Positions 41,649 to 49,764 of a stretch of 64,000 nt of DNA are shown here, piece after piece (the first letter of the stretch is position 1; each line of letters opens with the position of its first letter). Source of the DNA: Rhabdobacter roseus (GTDB lineage: Bacteria > Bacteroidota > Bacteroidia > Cytophagales > Spirosomataceae); assembly GCF_014202275.1 (NCBI RefSeq), contig NZ_JACHGF010000011.1:124001-188000 (forward strand), given 5' to 3'. A model generated the notes under the pieces. That model did no database searches and was not told where the DNA came from. It saw nothing but the letters and a program-made list of their open reading frames with translations. The translations under genes and the position numbers were made by a program.

Positions 41649-42707
41649 CTACTCCTTGAGCCGGACGTTGCCGTAGGTCGAAACTACCTTGATGCGCGTA
41701 CCCGTGCCGTTGCCCACCTGGCCCTCGTACTGCCGGGTACTTTGGCTGGGCTGGCTCCCGCGCACGGCGGGTGGCGAGACGAAGTTAACCTTCACGCCCT
41801 CGGGGTAGCTGAAGTTGCCGTGGCTGACCGTGACGTTGAACTGGCTCGACTCGGCGGGAAGTACCACCGGTGAGTACGTAGCCCGGATGTCGACGTTGGC
41901 GGCAGACTGGGGTAGTTGCCCGATACTGAAGCCATCGGAAAAGCTCAGCTTGATGATGCCCGACTCGCGCAAGGTACCTATCTTGGCCTCGGAGTAGTCG
42001 ATGTTGGCGTTGAGGCAGCTGACGTCTTTGATGGATAAATTACCCAGCTTATTGATCAGCTGAAGTACCCCCGCCCGATCCAGCTGTAGGTTACAGTTGC
42101 GCACGTTGAAATTACCGCCCACCACTTCCCCAATGTTGATGTTGCCGTCTACGATCTCCAGGATGTTGCTTTCGTTTTGCAGCTTCGTGGCGTAAAAATT
42201 CCCGTAGCGAGACTCCACCGTGAGCGGGGCCAGGAAGGCCGGTATGGTGGTATCACCAAAGCGGTTGCGGATGCTAAGCGCATTTTCCTTTGGCATCGTG
42301 ACGGTGTAGTCGATCTGGATGGCGTTTTTATCTTCCTTGGTACTTTTCCACGAATTCCAGCTGCTGGAGCCGTAGGCGGCCCGGTCGATGCTCGTGCGCA
42401 GCATGATCTGCTTGCCCTCGCGTTTTTCTTCGATCAGCACCGATCGCAGGTAGCTCAGCGCGCGCTCGTCGGTAGAGGCATTGGCCGTCACGACTACCTC
42501 CACCCGAATCTCCTTCTTATCCCAGAGGTGAATTTTTACATGCCCGTACTGGTTGTCGATCAGGAGTTGGTCTTTGGTACTTACTTCAAATACCTTCACC
42601 AGCGTTTTTCGCTTTTCGATGAGGGACTCTCCTTCGGCCCAGGCCGATCCGTTCATGACCATGAGCAGCGCAAGAAGACTAAATATACGTGGCGTTACTT
42701 TTTTCAT
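41649..42707 (-). CDS. Exported DUF4097-like beta-helical protein
   Basis: 352 residues with a Sec signal (MKKVTPRIFSLLALLMVMNG, SAWA). The rest is short beta repeats: LLIDNQYGHVKIHLWDKKEI, LSIRNRFGDTTI, VESRYGNFYATKL, GNINIGEVVGGNFNVRNC, VVSTYGNVRLKE, typical of DUF4097/DUF2807-style adhesin-like domains. Its start overlaps the end of the putative anti-sigma gene by 29 bases, so it belongs to the sigma factor operon and may be an envelope-stress or surface effector. Confidence 0.75.
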   Translation of the reverse strand: MKKVTPRIFSLLALLMVMNGSAWAEGESLIEKRKTLVKVFEVSTKDQLLIDNQYGHVKIHLWDKKEIRVEVVVTANASTDERALSYLRSVLIEEKREGKQIMLRTSIDRAAYGSSSWNSWKSTKEDKNAIQIDYTVTMPKENALSIRNRFGDTTIPAFLAPLTVESRYGNFYATKLQNESNILEIVDGNINIGEVVGGNFNVRNCNLQLDRAGVLQLINKLGNLSIKDVSCLNANIDYSEAKIGTLRESGIIKLSFSDGFSIGQLPQSAANVDIRATYSPVVLPAESSQFNVTVSHGNFSYPEGVKVNFVSPPAVRGSQPSQSTRQYEGQVGNGTGTRIKVVSTYGNVRLKE

Positions 42708-43275
42708 GGCGTTTGTCGGCCTGTTTGATGCGTTGAAGAATGGTTAATTGCTGATTGAGCAGGTCAATCTGCCACTGTAGGTTCTGGATCATGGCTTGGA
42801 TCAGCGCCTCCTGATTGGGAGCCTGGGGTAGTTCGGAGCGGAGGTTTTTATAGCTGTGCTCCAGGTGCTCCAGGTCCGTGGCAAACTCGTTGTAGAGCGC
42901 CGGGTTGTCGCTGGTAAGTCGAATGAGCTCGTTTCGTTTTTCCTCAATGGCCTGGTTGTATTGGGTAAATTCCCGGGCGTAGGTAGGGGCCGTGAGGGCT
43001 ACCTTGGGGTCCCGGGTGACGCCGTACTCTTTGTTTAGGTAAGAAAGGTAGGAAAGGCCAATGGCTAGCACTAGCCCGGCCGCAATGCGCCAGTCGAAGT
43101 AGGCTTTGCCCCACCAGGCCGGACGACTTTTCTTTGGTACTACGGGAGCCGCTTCACCCAATTGCTCCTCAATGCGCTCCCACAAAGCATCGCTCGGCTC
43201 GAAGGCATCAAAGCCTTCTCGGTTGTCGCGGACAAAGCGCTCAAGCCGATCTTTTTTGTCAGAAGACTTTTTCAT
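42679..43275 (-). CDS. Putative membrane anti-sigma factor
   Basis: 198 residues. A charged cytosolic part (KKDRLERFVRDNREGFDAFE, DALWERIEEQL), one span at about 63-81 (WRIAAGLVLAIGLSYLSYLN), and a periplasmic helical part (YNQAIEEKRNELIRLTSDNP, IQAMIQNLQWQIDLLNQQLT). No clear zinc anti-sigma motif. Position directly after an ECF sigma gene and topology suggest an anti-sigma factor. Confidence 0.65.
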   Translation of the reverse strand: MKKSSDKKDRLERFVRDNREGFDAFEPSDALWERIEEQLGEAAPVVPKKSRPAWWGKAYFDWRIAAGLVLAIGLSYLSYLNKEYGVTRDPKVALTAPTYAREFTQYNQAIEEKRNELIRLTSDNPALYNEFATDLEHLEHSYKNLRSELPQAPNQEALIQAMIQNLQWQIDLLNQQLTILQRIKQADKRHEKSNATYI

Positions 43276-43404
43276 TGTTCACTTCCTGTTAAATTAGTAA
43301 ATACTGTTTCAATAGTTGCTTGTATAGGGTTGGAGGATTCTTATTTATTCTAAAAAAATACGGCCCGTCGGTCGCCGGTTATTTTCTTTCGCCTCTACCC
43401 TACT

Positions 43405-43962
43405 TCACTTCATCATTTCCAGCAGCCGCCGCTTGGCCCGCATGTACTGGGTGCGCGAGGTCGTCTCGCTGATACCCAGTACTTCACTTATCTCTTCGTG
43501 GTCGTAGCCTTCAAAAAGGTACAGGCTCAGCACCACACGGTAGCCCTCGGGCAGTTGCTGCATGGTACTTCGTACCCGCTCAATCTCGTACGGAAAATCG
43601 TCTTCCCCGTAAGGTACCTCTTCCGCAGGCTCCCCGTTGCCGTCGGTTTTCTGCCATTCATCAATATCGATCCATTGTACCTTCCGGCTTCGCAGCTGAT
43701 TGATGGCCTTGTTGACCACGATCTGCTTGAGCCACGCCCCAAACGTAGACTGCTGCCGAAACTGGTGCAGATGGGTAAACGCGTCCACAAAAGCCTCCTG
43801 CAAAGCATCTTCTGCTTCTCCGACGTGGTTGAGCATCCGCATACACACGTTGAACATGGCTTTGGAGTAGTGCTTGTATAGCTCATACTGGGCTTTGCGC
43901 TCGCCCCGCTTACAACGCTCCACCAGGTCGACGTGTCGGTCGGTGTACAATTTTGTTTCCAA
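43405..43962 (-). CDS. ECF-type RNA polymerase sigma factor
   Basis: 185 residues. Region 2: YELYKHYSKAMFNVCMRMLN with EDALQEAFVDAFTHLHQF; region 4: LPEGYRVVLSLYLFEGYDHE and ISEVLGISETTSRTQYMRAK. The frame has only a TTG at the expected start (43962); no ATG fits without losing region 2. Gene order sigma / membrane protein / DUF4097-like protein on one strand suggests control by the second protein through an envelope signal. Confidence 0.88.
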   Translation of the reverse strand: METKLYTDRHVDLVERCKRGERKAQYELYKHYSKAMFNVCMRMLNHVGEAEDALQEAFVDAFTHLHQFRQQSTFGAWLKQIVVNKAINQLRSRKVQWIDIDEWQKTDGNGEPAEEVPYGEDDFPYEIERVRSTMQQLPEGYRVVLSLYLFEGYDHEEISEVLGISETTSRTQYMRAKRRLLEMMK

Positions 43963-44114
43963 ACAGAAGGTTTAGTTTTGAACGTTCTGAACCAAAGACT
44001 CCCTCCCAAGAGCGTACGTTGCACGGCCCGCTACAATTTATCATAAAAGTACCTGGCTAGCGCACAGCGCGCACCCGAACAAAGCACGACGGCTGGTTGT
44101 TTTTAAAAAGCAAG

Positions 44115-44122
44115 TACCTTTG
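44115..44122 (+). promoter_or_regulatory. Candidate -7 box of ispH (TACCTTTG)
   Basis: Exact TAnnTTTG match 34 bases before the ATG; it merges with an AAGTACCTT motif of the type spread over the window. No -33 box at standard spacing. Confidence 0.45.
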
Positions 44123-44156
44123 TACTCTCTACTAGCTGTTATTCGCGTACGATCCG

Positions 44157-45383
44157 ATGAAGACTTTCAATATACCCGATTTTTACCGAAGCCGCATTAT
44201 CTCGCCCATCAAAGAGTTTCGCCGCCGCCACGACAAGCTCAAGCGCGACTTTACGCCCACGGTGCTGGATTTCGGGCCGGTGCGGTTCCTGATCGCCCGG
44301 CACTTTGGCTTTTGCTACGGCGTCGAGAATGCCATCGACATTGCCTACAAAGCCCTTTCTGAAAATCCTGACAAGCGTATTTTTCTGTTGAGCGAAATGA
44401 TTCATAACCCGGACGTCAACCGCGACCTGCAGGAGCGCGGCGTGCGGTTTATCATGGATACCAAGGGAAAATCGCTGATTCCGTGGGAAGCGATTCATCA
44501 GGATGACATCGTGATCGTACCGGCCTTTGGTACCACGGTGGAGATCCAGGCCAAACTGGCCGAAATCGGCATTGACGCCTACCAGTACGATACTACCTGC
44601 CCCTTTGTGGAGAAAGTCTGGAACCGGGCGGCGCAGATCGGCCAAAAGCAGTATACCATCGTGGTGCACGGCAAACCCACGCACGAAGAAACCCGCGCTA
44701 CCTTTTCGCACAGCCAGCAGTCGGCCCCCACGGTGGTGGTCAGGGACCTGCAGCAGGCCCAGCGCCTGGCTACCTACATTACGGGTGAAACGCCCGCCGA
44801 ACGATTTTACGAAGAATTTCAAGGACAGTACTCCGAAGGCTTCAACCCCGCCCGCGACTTGGAGCGCATCGGTGTGGTGAACCAAACTACCATGCTGGCA
44901 TCGGATACGCAGGGCATCGCCGACTACCTCAAACAAACGATGATCCGGCATTTTCGGCTGGCTCCGCCCGAGGTAGAAGACCGCTTCGCCAACACCCGCG
45001 ACACGCTCTGCTACGCCACCAACGACAACCAGGACGCTACCTACGCGCTGCTGAAGTACCCCGCCGACCTGGCCCTGGTAGCGGGCGGCTACAACAGCTC
45101 GAATACCTCGCACCTGGTGGAGCTTTGCGAGGAAAAACTACCTACGTACTTTATTTCGTCGGCCGATAAGCTCCTGGACCAAACGCTGATCCGGCACTTT
45201 GATGGCGCTACCAAAGAGGAAATCACGACGCCCAACTACCTCCCCGACCATACCCCGCTCACGATCATGCTCACCTGCGGCGCCTCCTGCCCCGACGCCA
45301 TCGTGGAGGGGATTCTGCTGCGGCTGCTTTCGTTTTATGAAGGTACCCGGCCCGTGGAGGAAGTAATGGAGGCGTTTGGGTAA
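44157..45383 (+). CDS. ispH: 4-hydroxy-3-methylbut-2-enyl diphosphate reductase, long form
   Basis: Last step of the MEP isoprenoid pathway, a 4Fe-4S reductase making IPP and DMAPP. 408 residues, about 90 more than E. coli IspH, with an N-terminal extension (IISPIKEFRRRHDKLKRDFT) and inserts as in plant/cyanobacterial forms. Cluster cysteines: Cys53 in RHFGFCYGVENA, Cys in YDTTCPFVEKVW, and the third in GASCPDAIVEG; NTRDTLCYATNDNQDA and GGYNSSNTSHLVE are further family motifs. A GTAC motif follows the stop at once. Confidence 0.94.
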   Translation: MKTFNIPDFYRSRIISPIKEFRRRHDKLKRDFTPTVLDFGPVRFLIARHFGFCYGVENAIDIAYKALSENPDKRIFLLSEMIHNPDVNRDLQERGVRFIMDTKGKSLIPWEAIHQDDIVIVPAFGTTVEIQAKLAEIGIDAYQYDTTCPFVEKVWNRAAQIGQKQYTIVVHGKPTHEETRATFSHSQQSAPTVVVRDLQQAQRLATYITGETPAERFYEEFQGQYSEGFNPARDLERIGVVNQTTMLASDTQGIADYLKQTMIRHFRLAPPEVEDRFANTRDTLCYATNDNQDATYALLKYPADLALVAGGYNSSNTSHLVELCEEKLPTYFISSADKLLDQTLIRHFDGATKEEITTPNYLPDHTPLTIMLTCGASCPDAIVEGILLRLLSFYEGTRPVEEVMEAFG

Positions 45384-45415
45384 GGTACTTCACAAGGTAC
45401 CAACCAAAGTACCTT
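45382..45415. terminator. GTAC-arm hairpin between convergent ispH and DinB-like genes
   Basis: AAGGTACTT/AAGTACCTT (45382-45390 with 45407-45415), with a further GGTACC inside the loop. Weak as a terminator; noted for its composition. Confidence 0.3.
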
Positions 45416-45416
45416 C

Positions 45417-45935
45417 TTACAGACCCAGCCACGCCTCCCGCTCCTGCTGCTGGCGCAGGTGGTGCCGGGTGTGCATTCCACAAACGCGCAGCCATTCTTC
45501 GGCGTTTAGCCAGCCAAAGGTTGGGTTGGGGGTTTTGTAAAGGCCGGGGTCGGTACCTACTTCCTGCGCAAGTACCTCTACCTGCCGGACCATGACTTCC
45601 CATAGCGGCCGGTACTCCGCCCGCGAGCGGGCCACCGGCTCCGGTCCTTGCAGCGCCTCGGGTACCTTAAGCTTGATGGGCGGAAAGCTGTTGTACTGAA
45701 GTACCTTCCGGCCCGAGTCGTTCATTTCGCCCCCCTCCTGCCCTTTCCGCTTTTCCAGACAACGCTTTACGTTTGCCATAAAAAAGAATGTCGTAGCCAC
45801 ATACAGGTGCTCGTACATCTGGCCCAGCGACCAGGCTTCTTCGGAAGGTTTGGCCGCAAACTGCTCATCACTGTAGCGGTCCAGCGAGTAGTGGTAGTGC
45901 ATCAGGGGGCTGATCAGATCCGTCTGTATGTCCAT
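45417..45935 (-). CDS. DinB-like superfamily protein
   Basis: 172 residues, a four-helix metal-binding bundle of the DinB/YfiT superfamily. EEAWSLGQMYEHLYVATTFF gives the first His, and CGMHTRHHLRQQQER the last pair of the usual three-His nickel/zinc site. Members act in thiol-transfer or detoxification; specific role unknown. Confidence 0.75.
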   Translation of the reverse strand: MDIQTDLISPLMHYHYSLDRYSDEQFAAKPSEEAWSLGQMYEHLYVATTFFFMANVKRCLEKRKGQEGGEMNDSGRKVLQYNSFPPIKLKVPEALQGPEPVARSRAEYRPLWEVMVRQVEVLAQEVGTDPGLYKTPNPTFGWLNAEEWLRVCGMHTRHHLRQQQEREAWLGL

Positions 45936-46000
45936 CAGATAGGTAGTAAAGGTACTTTTGGTTAATAAAGAACGGGAAAAGTACCCCTCAAGTACCCCCT

Positions 46001-47575
46001 TTACTCAAACTGCTGCAAGCGACTATCGTTGAAGTACACCCGCAACGGCCCGGCGGGGCGGCCTTCGTTGTGCAGGCGGTCCACGGCCGTGACGTAGTAG
46101 AGGTACTTGCGGCCCGGCTCCATGGTTTTGTCCACGAAGCGCTCGCCCTCATGGCACAGCCCGATGATCCGGCGCGCATCGCGGGCGCTGGGTTTTTCTT
46201 CCGAGTCGAAGCGGTACACCACGTAGTAGCGGGCCGTGTCGCCGTCTTCGGCGGGCTCGGGTTGTTCCCAGAGTAGCTCCAGGCCTTCGGGAGCCAGGGT
46301 TGCTTTGAGGTTTTGGGGGGCTAGCGGCGGTACGTTGTCTTTCCAGGGCATGGTAGGTACCAGCGCCGGGTACTGGTAGAGGTGAGTACGCAGCGAATCC
46401 ACAAAGCCCAGGCTGTTGCCCCGCAACGAACGGGAGCTAAAAAAAACGCTGCCGTCGGCCCCCTGCGCGCGCAGGTACCTTACCTGGTTGGGGATTTCGG
46501 CCGCATTTTGCCAGGTTTTGTCGGTATCCTGGTACCCCACGCGGTAGGCACTCTGCCCAATGTACAGGTGCCGGTCAAACTGGTTTTCGGCCCACCAGTC
46601 CACCAGATTCCGGAAGGGTACTTTCTTGAACCCCGACGAAAAATAAACCTGCGGGGCGATGTAGTCTACCCAGCCTTCCATGAGCCACTTGCGGGTATCG
46701 GCGTAGAGGTGGTCGTAGGAGGCCAGCCCCCCGAAGGTTTCGGAGCCGTTGGCATCTTCGCGGTGATTCCTCCACACCCCAAAGGGGCTAATACCAAACT
46801 TGAGGCGTGGATTCAACGCTTCGAGCGCCTCGTGGATTTGTTGGATCAGGAGATTGATGTTGTGCCGTCGCCAGTCGTTTTTGTTGGCAAAACCCTGCCC
46901 GTACTGCCGGTAGGTGGCGTCGTCCTGCAGGACTTGCCCCGGGGCGGCGTAGGGATAAAAATAATCGTCGAAGTGAATGCCGTCTACGTCGTAGTGGCGG
47001 GCCACGTTGACCGTCATGTCAGTGATAAACTGCCGTACTTCGGGCAAGCCGAAGTTGAAGAGCTTATAGCCGTCGTAGCTGAGGATCCAGTTGGGCTTGG
47101 TGCGGCTGATATTCTGAGCCGACACACTCGTAGACGACTTGTGTACCAGGCGGTTCAGGTTGAGCCAGGCGTGGAATTCAAGCCCCCGGCGGTGGGCTTC
47201 TTTTACCATAAATTCCAAAGGATCGTAGAAAGGCTCCGGAGCCCGCCCCTGCTCGCCCGTGAGCCACTCAGACCAGGGCTCGGGGCTTTTGGCATAGAAA
47301 GCATCACCGGCGGCCCTTACCTGCACAAAAACGGCATTCATCCCTACTCCTTTATGAAAGTTCAGCAGCTCGGCAAACTCCTGCCGTTGCTGGGCCGGGG
47401 TCATGTTCTTGCGGCTCGGCCAGTCGATGTTGTCCACGGTAGCGATCCAGACGGCCCTAAACTCCCGTTTGGGGGGCAAGATAGGTTGTATATCAGAAGA
47501 TTGGGCCTGGCAGGCAGTCAATACTACGGAAAACAGAAAGGAAAGGAAGAAAGCCGTAATACAGAAACTTTTCAC
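46001..47575 (-). CDS. GHL10-family glycosidase-like lipoprotein
   Basis: 524 residues starting with GTG. Lipoprotein signal ends in VVLTACQAQ. The catalytic-like domain starts FRAVWIATVDNIDWPS, passes FVQVRAAGDAFYAKSPEPWS, FHAWLNLNRL, YDVDGIHFDDYFYP and KFGISPFGVWR, as in GHL10 (DUF187) glycosyl-hydrolase-like proteins of the YngK type. From about residue 415 a fibronectin-III-like domain follows (PPLAPQNLKATLAPEGLELL). Probably degrades peptidoglycan-related or other glycans at the cell surface; substrate unproven. Confidence 0.87.
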   Translation of the reverse strand: MKSFCITAFFLSFLFSVVLTACQAQSSDIQPILPPKREFRAVWIATVDNIDWPSRKNMTPAQQRQEFAELLNFHKGVGMNAVFVQVRAAGDAFYAKSPEPWSEWLTGEQGRAPEPFYDPLEFMVKEAHRRGLEFHAWLNLNRLVHKSSTSVSAQNISRTKPNWILSYDGYKLFNFGLPEVRQFITDMTVNVARHYDVDGIHFDDYFYPYAAPGQVLQDDATYRQYGQGFANKNDWRRHNINLLIQQIHEALEALNPRLKFGISPFGVWRNHREDANGSETFGGLASYDHLYADTRKWLMEGWVDYIAPQVYFSSGFKKVPFRNLVDWWAENQFDRHLYIGQSAYRVGYQDTDKTWQNAAEIPNQVRYLRAQGADGSVFFSSRSLRGNSLGFVDSLRTHLYQYPALVPTMPWKDNVPPLAPQNLKATLAPEGLELLWEQPEPAEDGDTARYYVVYRFDSEEKPSARDARRIIGLCHEGERFVDKTMEPGRKYLYYVTAVDRLHNEGRPAGPLRVYFNDSRLQQFE

Positions 47576-47747
47576 TCGGAGATCTGGGGGATTAGTTTGG
47601 ACTCGTCAAAGTAACGTATTTTGAAACAAAATTCAGTTGCTACGGTCTATAAACTTAGCGGGCAGGCCAAAGCCAAAGCGTAGGGATCGGAGCGGGGTGT
47701 ACGCTTTTTGGACGGGCTCATTTTTTTAATTATTTTTAAAACAGTAC

Positions 47748-47769
47748 GGAGGACATCCTCCAATTTTTT
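47748..47769 (+). terminator. Hairpin plus T-run in the glycogen synthase leader
   Basis: GGAGGA-CA-TCCTCC (47748-47761) followed by AATTTTTT. Because both flanking genes point away, it could act only as an attenuator of the glycogen synthase message, or be accidental. The rest of the 280-base gap holds A/T runs and no gene. Confidence 0.3.
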
Positions 47770-47855
47770 AGGTACATAGTGCTATTTTTTGTGATTTTGA
47801 CGAAAAATAGTACCTTTCCTTCCAAACCTCAATTAAGCTTAAACGCATACCCATT

Positions 47856-49670
47856 TTGGAACCATTCGTAAAAACGCCTAAAAATAATACGCTGATTGAA
47901 ATAGCCTGGGAAGTTTGTAATCAGGTAGGGGGGATCTATACTGTCATACGAACCAAAGTACCAGCTATGGTAGAAAAGTGGGGCGAGGACTACTTTCTGC
48001 TCGGACCCTATTTTCCCCAAAAAGCGGCTTCCGAATTTGAGCCCATCCTTGATCTGGACGACTCCCCCGCCGGACGCACGGTACGGCGCATGCGCGAAAT
48101 GGGGTACTCGGTACAGTACGGCTACTGGCTCGTCACGGGCAAGCCCCGCGTGGTCCTTTTTGATGTGGCCAGCATGTACCCCCTCCTGGACCGCATCAAG
48201 TTCAACCTCTGGGAAAGCCAGCGGATTTCCACGATCAACACCGAGGATCTGGTCAATCAGACCCTCCTTTTTGGGGAAGCCGTGCGCGTGTACCTGACAG
48301 CCTACGCCGACGAACACGCCAAGAAATCGGACGTCACCGCGCAGTTTCACGAGTGGATGTCCAGCAGCGGACTGTCCGACCTGCGCAAGGATAACGTAAA
48401 AATAGCGCTTTCCTTCACTACCCACGCGACGATGCTCGGCCGGTACCTAGCCCAGAACGTAACGGATTTCTACGGTAAACTACCCTTTTTTGATTGGGAG
48501 CAGGAAGCCCGGCATTACAACATTGTGACGCAGGCTACCATTGAGCGCCTGTCGGCTCAGAATGCGCACGTGCTCACCACCGTCAGTGACGTCACGGCCC
48601 GGGAGTGTGAGGTGTTTCTGGGCCGAATGCCCGACCTGGTGACCCCCAACGGCCTCAACGTGGTTCGTTTTCAGGCCGTGCACGAGTTTCAGAACCTGCA
48701 CGTCAAGTACAAGGAGCGCATTCAGGAGTTTGTGCTGGGTCATTTTTTCCCGAGCTACTCTTTCGACCTGGACAAAACGCTGTACTTTTTTACCTCGGGC
48801 CGGTACGAATACAGCAACAAAGGCTACGACCTGACCCTGGAAGCCCTGGCGCGCCTCAACTGGAAAATGGTCCAGGCTAACATGGACATGACCGTTGTGA
48901 TGTTCATCGTGACCAAGCAGCCCTACCACTCCATCACGCCGCATGTGCTACAGTCCAGGGCGGTGCTGGATGAATTACAGGAAACCTGTACGGCCATTGA
49001 GAAGCAGGTCGGGGAGCGGCTCTTTCTGGCTACGGCCGCTGGCAGCGATCACAAAATGCCCGACCTCAATAACTTCGTGGACGAATACTGGCGCCTGAGG
49101 CTGCGCCGCACCATTCAAACCTGGAAAACGGACGAATTACCCGCTTTTGTAACGCATGACCTCGTCGAGAGTGACGGGATCGTGGAGTTTTGCCGACAGG
49201 CCAACCTGGTCAACAACGAGCGCGACCGCGTCAAGATCGTCTACCACCCCGATTTTATTTCTTCTACCAATCCGCTTTTTGGTCTCGACTACGGGCAGTT
49301 TGTGCGGGGTTGCCACTTGGGGGTATTTCCCAGCTACTACGAGCCCTGGGGCTACACGCCGCTCGAATGCGTGGTGCGCGGGGTACCTACCGTCACCAGC
49401 GACCTATCCGGCTTCGGGGATTACATCATGCAGATCATGCGCGATTACGAAAACCGGGGCATTTACGTCATTAACCGTAAGTCCCAAACCTTCACCCAGG
49501 CGGCCGACCAAATGGCGGACATTCTGTTTAAGTTTGTGAAGATGCAGCGCCGCGACCGCATCATGCAGCGCAATCGGGTAGAGAATATTTCGGATGTTTT
49601 TGACTGGACCAACCTGCGCTCCTACTACGACACCGCCCATGACCTGGCCAACAAGCGCCGAAAGCCCTGA
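47856..49670 (+). CDS. Glycogen (starch) synthase, GT3 family
   Basis: Adds glucose to glycogen from a nucleotide-sugar. 604 residues, like animal and yeast glycogen synthase rather than GlgA: IEIAWEVCNQVGGIYTVIRT near the start, WGEDYFLLGPYFPQ, VTPNGLNVVRFQAVHEFQNL, FFTSGRYEYSNKGYDLTLEA, and the retaining-GT motif PSYYEPWGYTPLECVVRGVP with both conserved Glu. Only TTG 47856 serves as start; no in-frame ATG lies nearby. Stand-alone gene with its own terminator; branching and degrading enzymes are not in the window. Confidence 0.93.
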   Translation: MEPFVKTPKNNTLIEIAWEVCNQVGGIYTVIRTKVPAMVEKWGEDYFLLGPYFPQKAASEFEPILDLDDSPAGRTVRRMREMGYSVQYGYWLVTGKPRVVLFDVASMYPLLDRIKFNLWESQRISTINTEDLVNQTLLFGEAVRVYLTAYADEHAKKSDVTAQFHEWMSSSGLSDLRKDNVKIALSFTTHATMLGRYLAQNVTDFYGKLPFFDWEQEARHYNIVTQATIERLSAQNAHVLTTVSDVTARECEVFLGRMPDLVTPNGLNVVRFQAVHEFQNLHVKYKERIQEFVLGHFFPSYSFDLDKTLYFFTSGRYEYSNKGYDLTLEALARLNWKMVQANMDMTVVMFIVTKQPYHSITPHVLQSRAVLDELQETCTAIEKQVGERLFLATAAGSDHKMPDLNNFVDEYWRLRLRRTIQTWKTDELPAFVTHDLVESDGIVEFCRQANLVNNERDRVKIVYHPDFISSTNPLFGLDYGQFVRGCHLGVFPSYYEPWGYTPLECVVRGVPTVTSDLSGFGDYIMQIMRDYENRGIYVINRKSQTFTQAADQMADILFKFVKMQRRDRIMQRNRVENISDVFDWTNLRSYYDTAHDLANKRRKP

Positions 49671-49699
49671 TAAGTACCTTTTCATAGATACCTAAAGGA

Positions 49700-49743
49700 A
49701 AAAATGCCGCCGGTAGCGATGTACTGCTACCGGCGGCATTTTT
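49700..49743. terminator. Bidirectional terminator between glycogen synthase and gdhA
   Basis: Perfect 18-bp stem (49700-49717 with 49726-49743), core TGCCGCCGGTAGC, 8-base loop, A-run and T-run on the two sides. Confidence 0.85.
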
Positions 49744-49764
49744 AGTTCATGGAGGGGTACTTGC

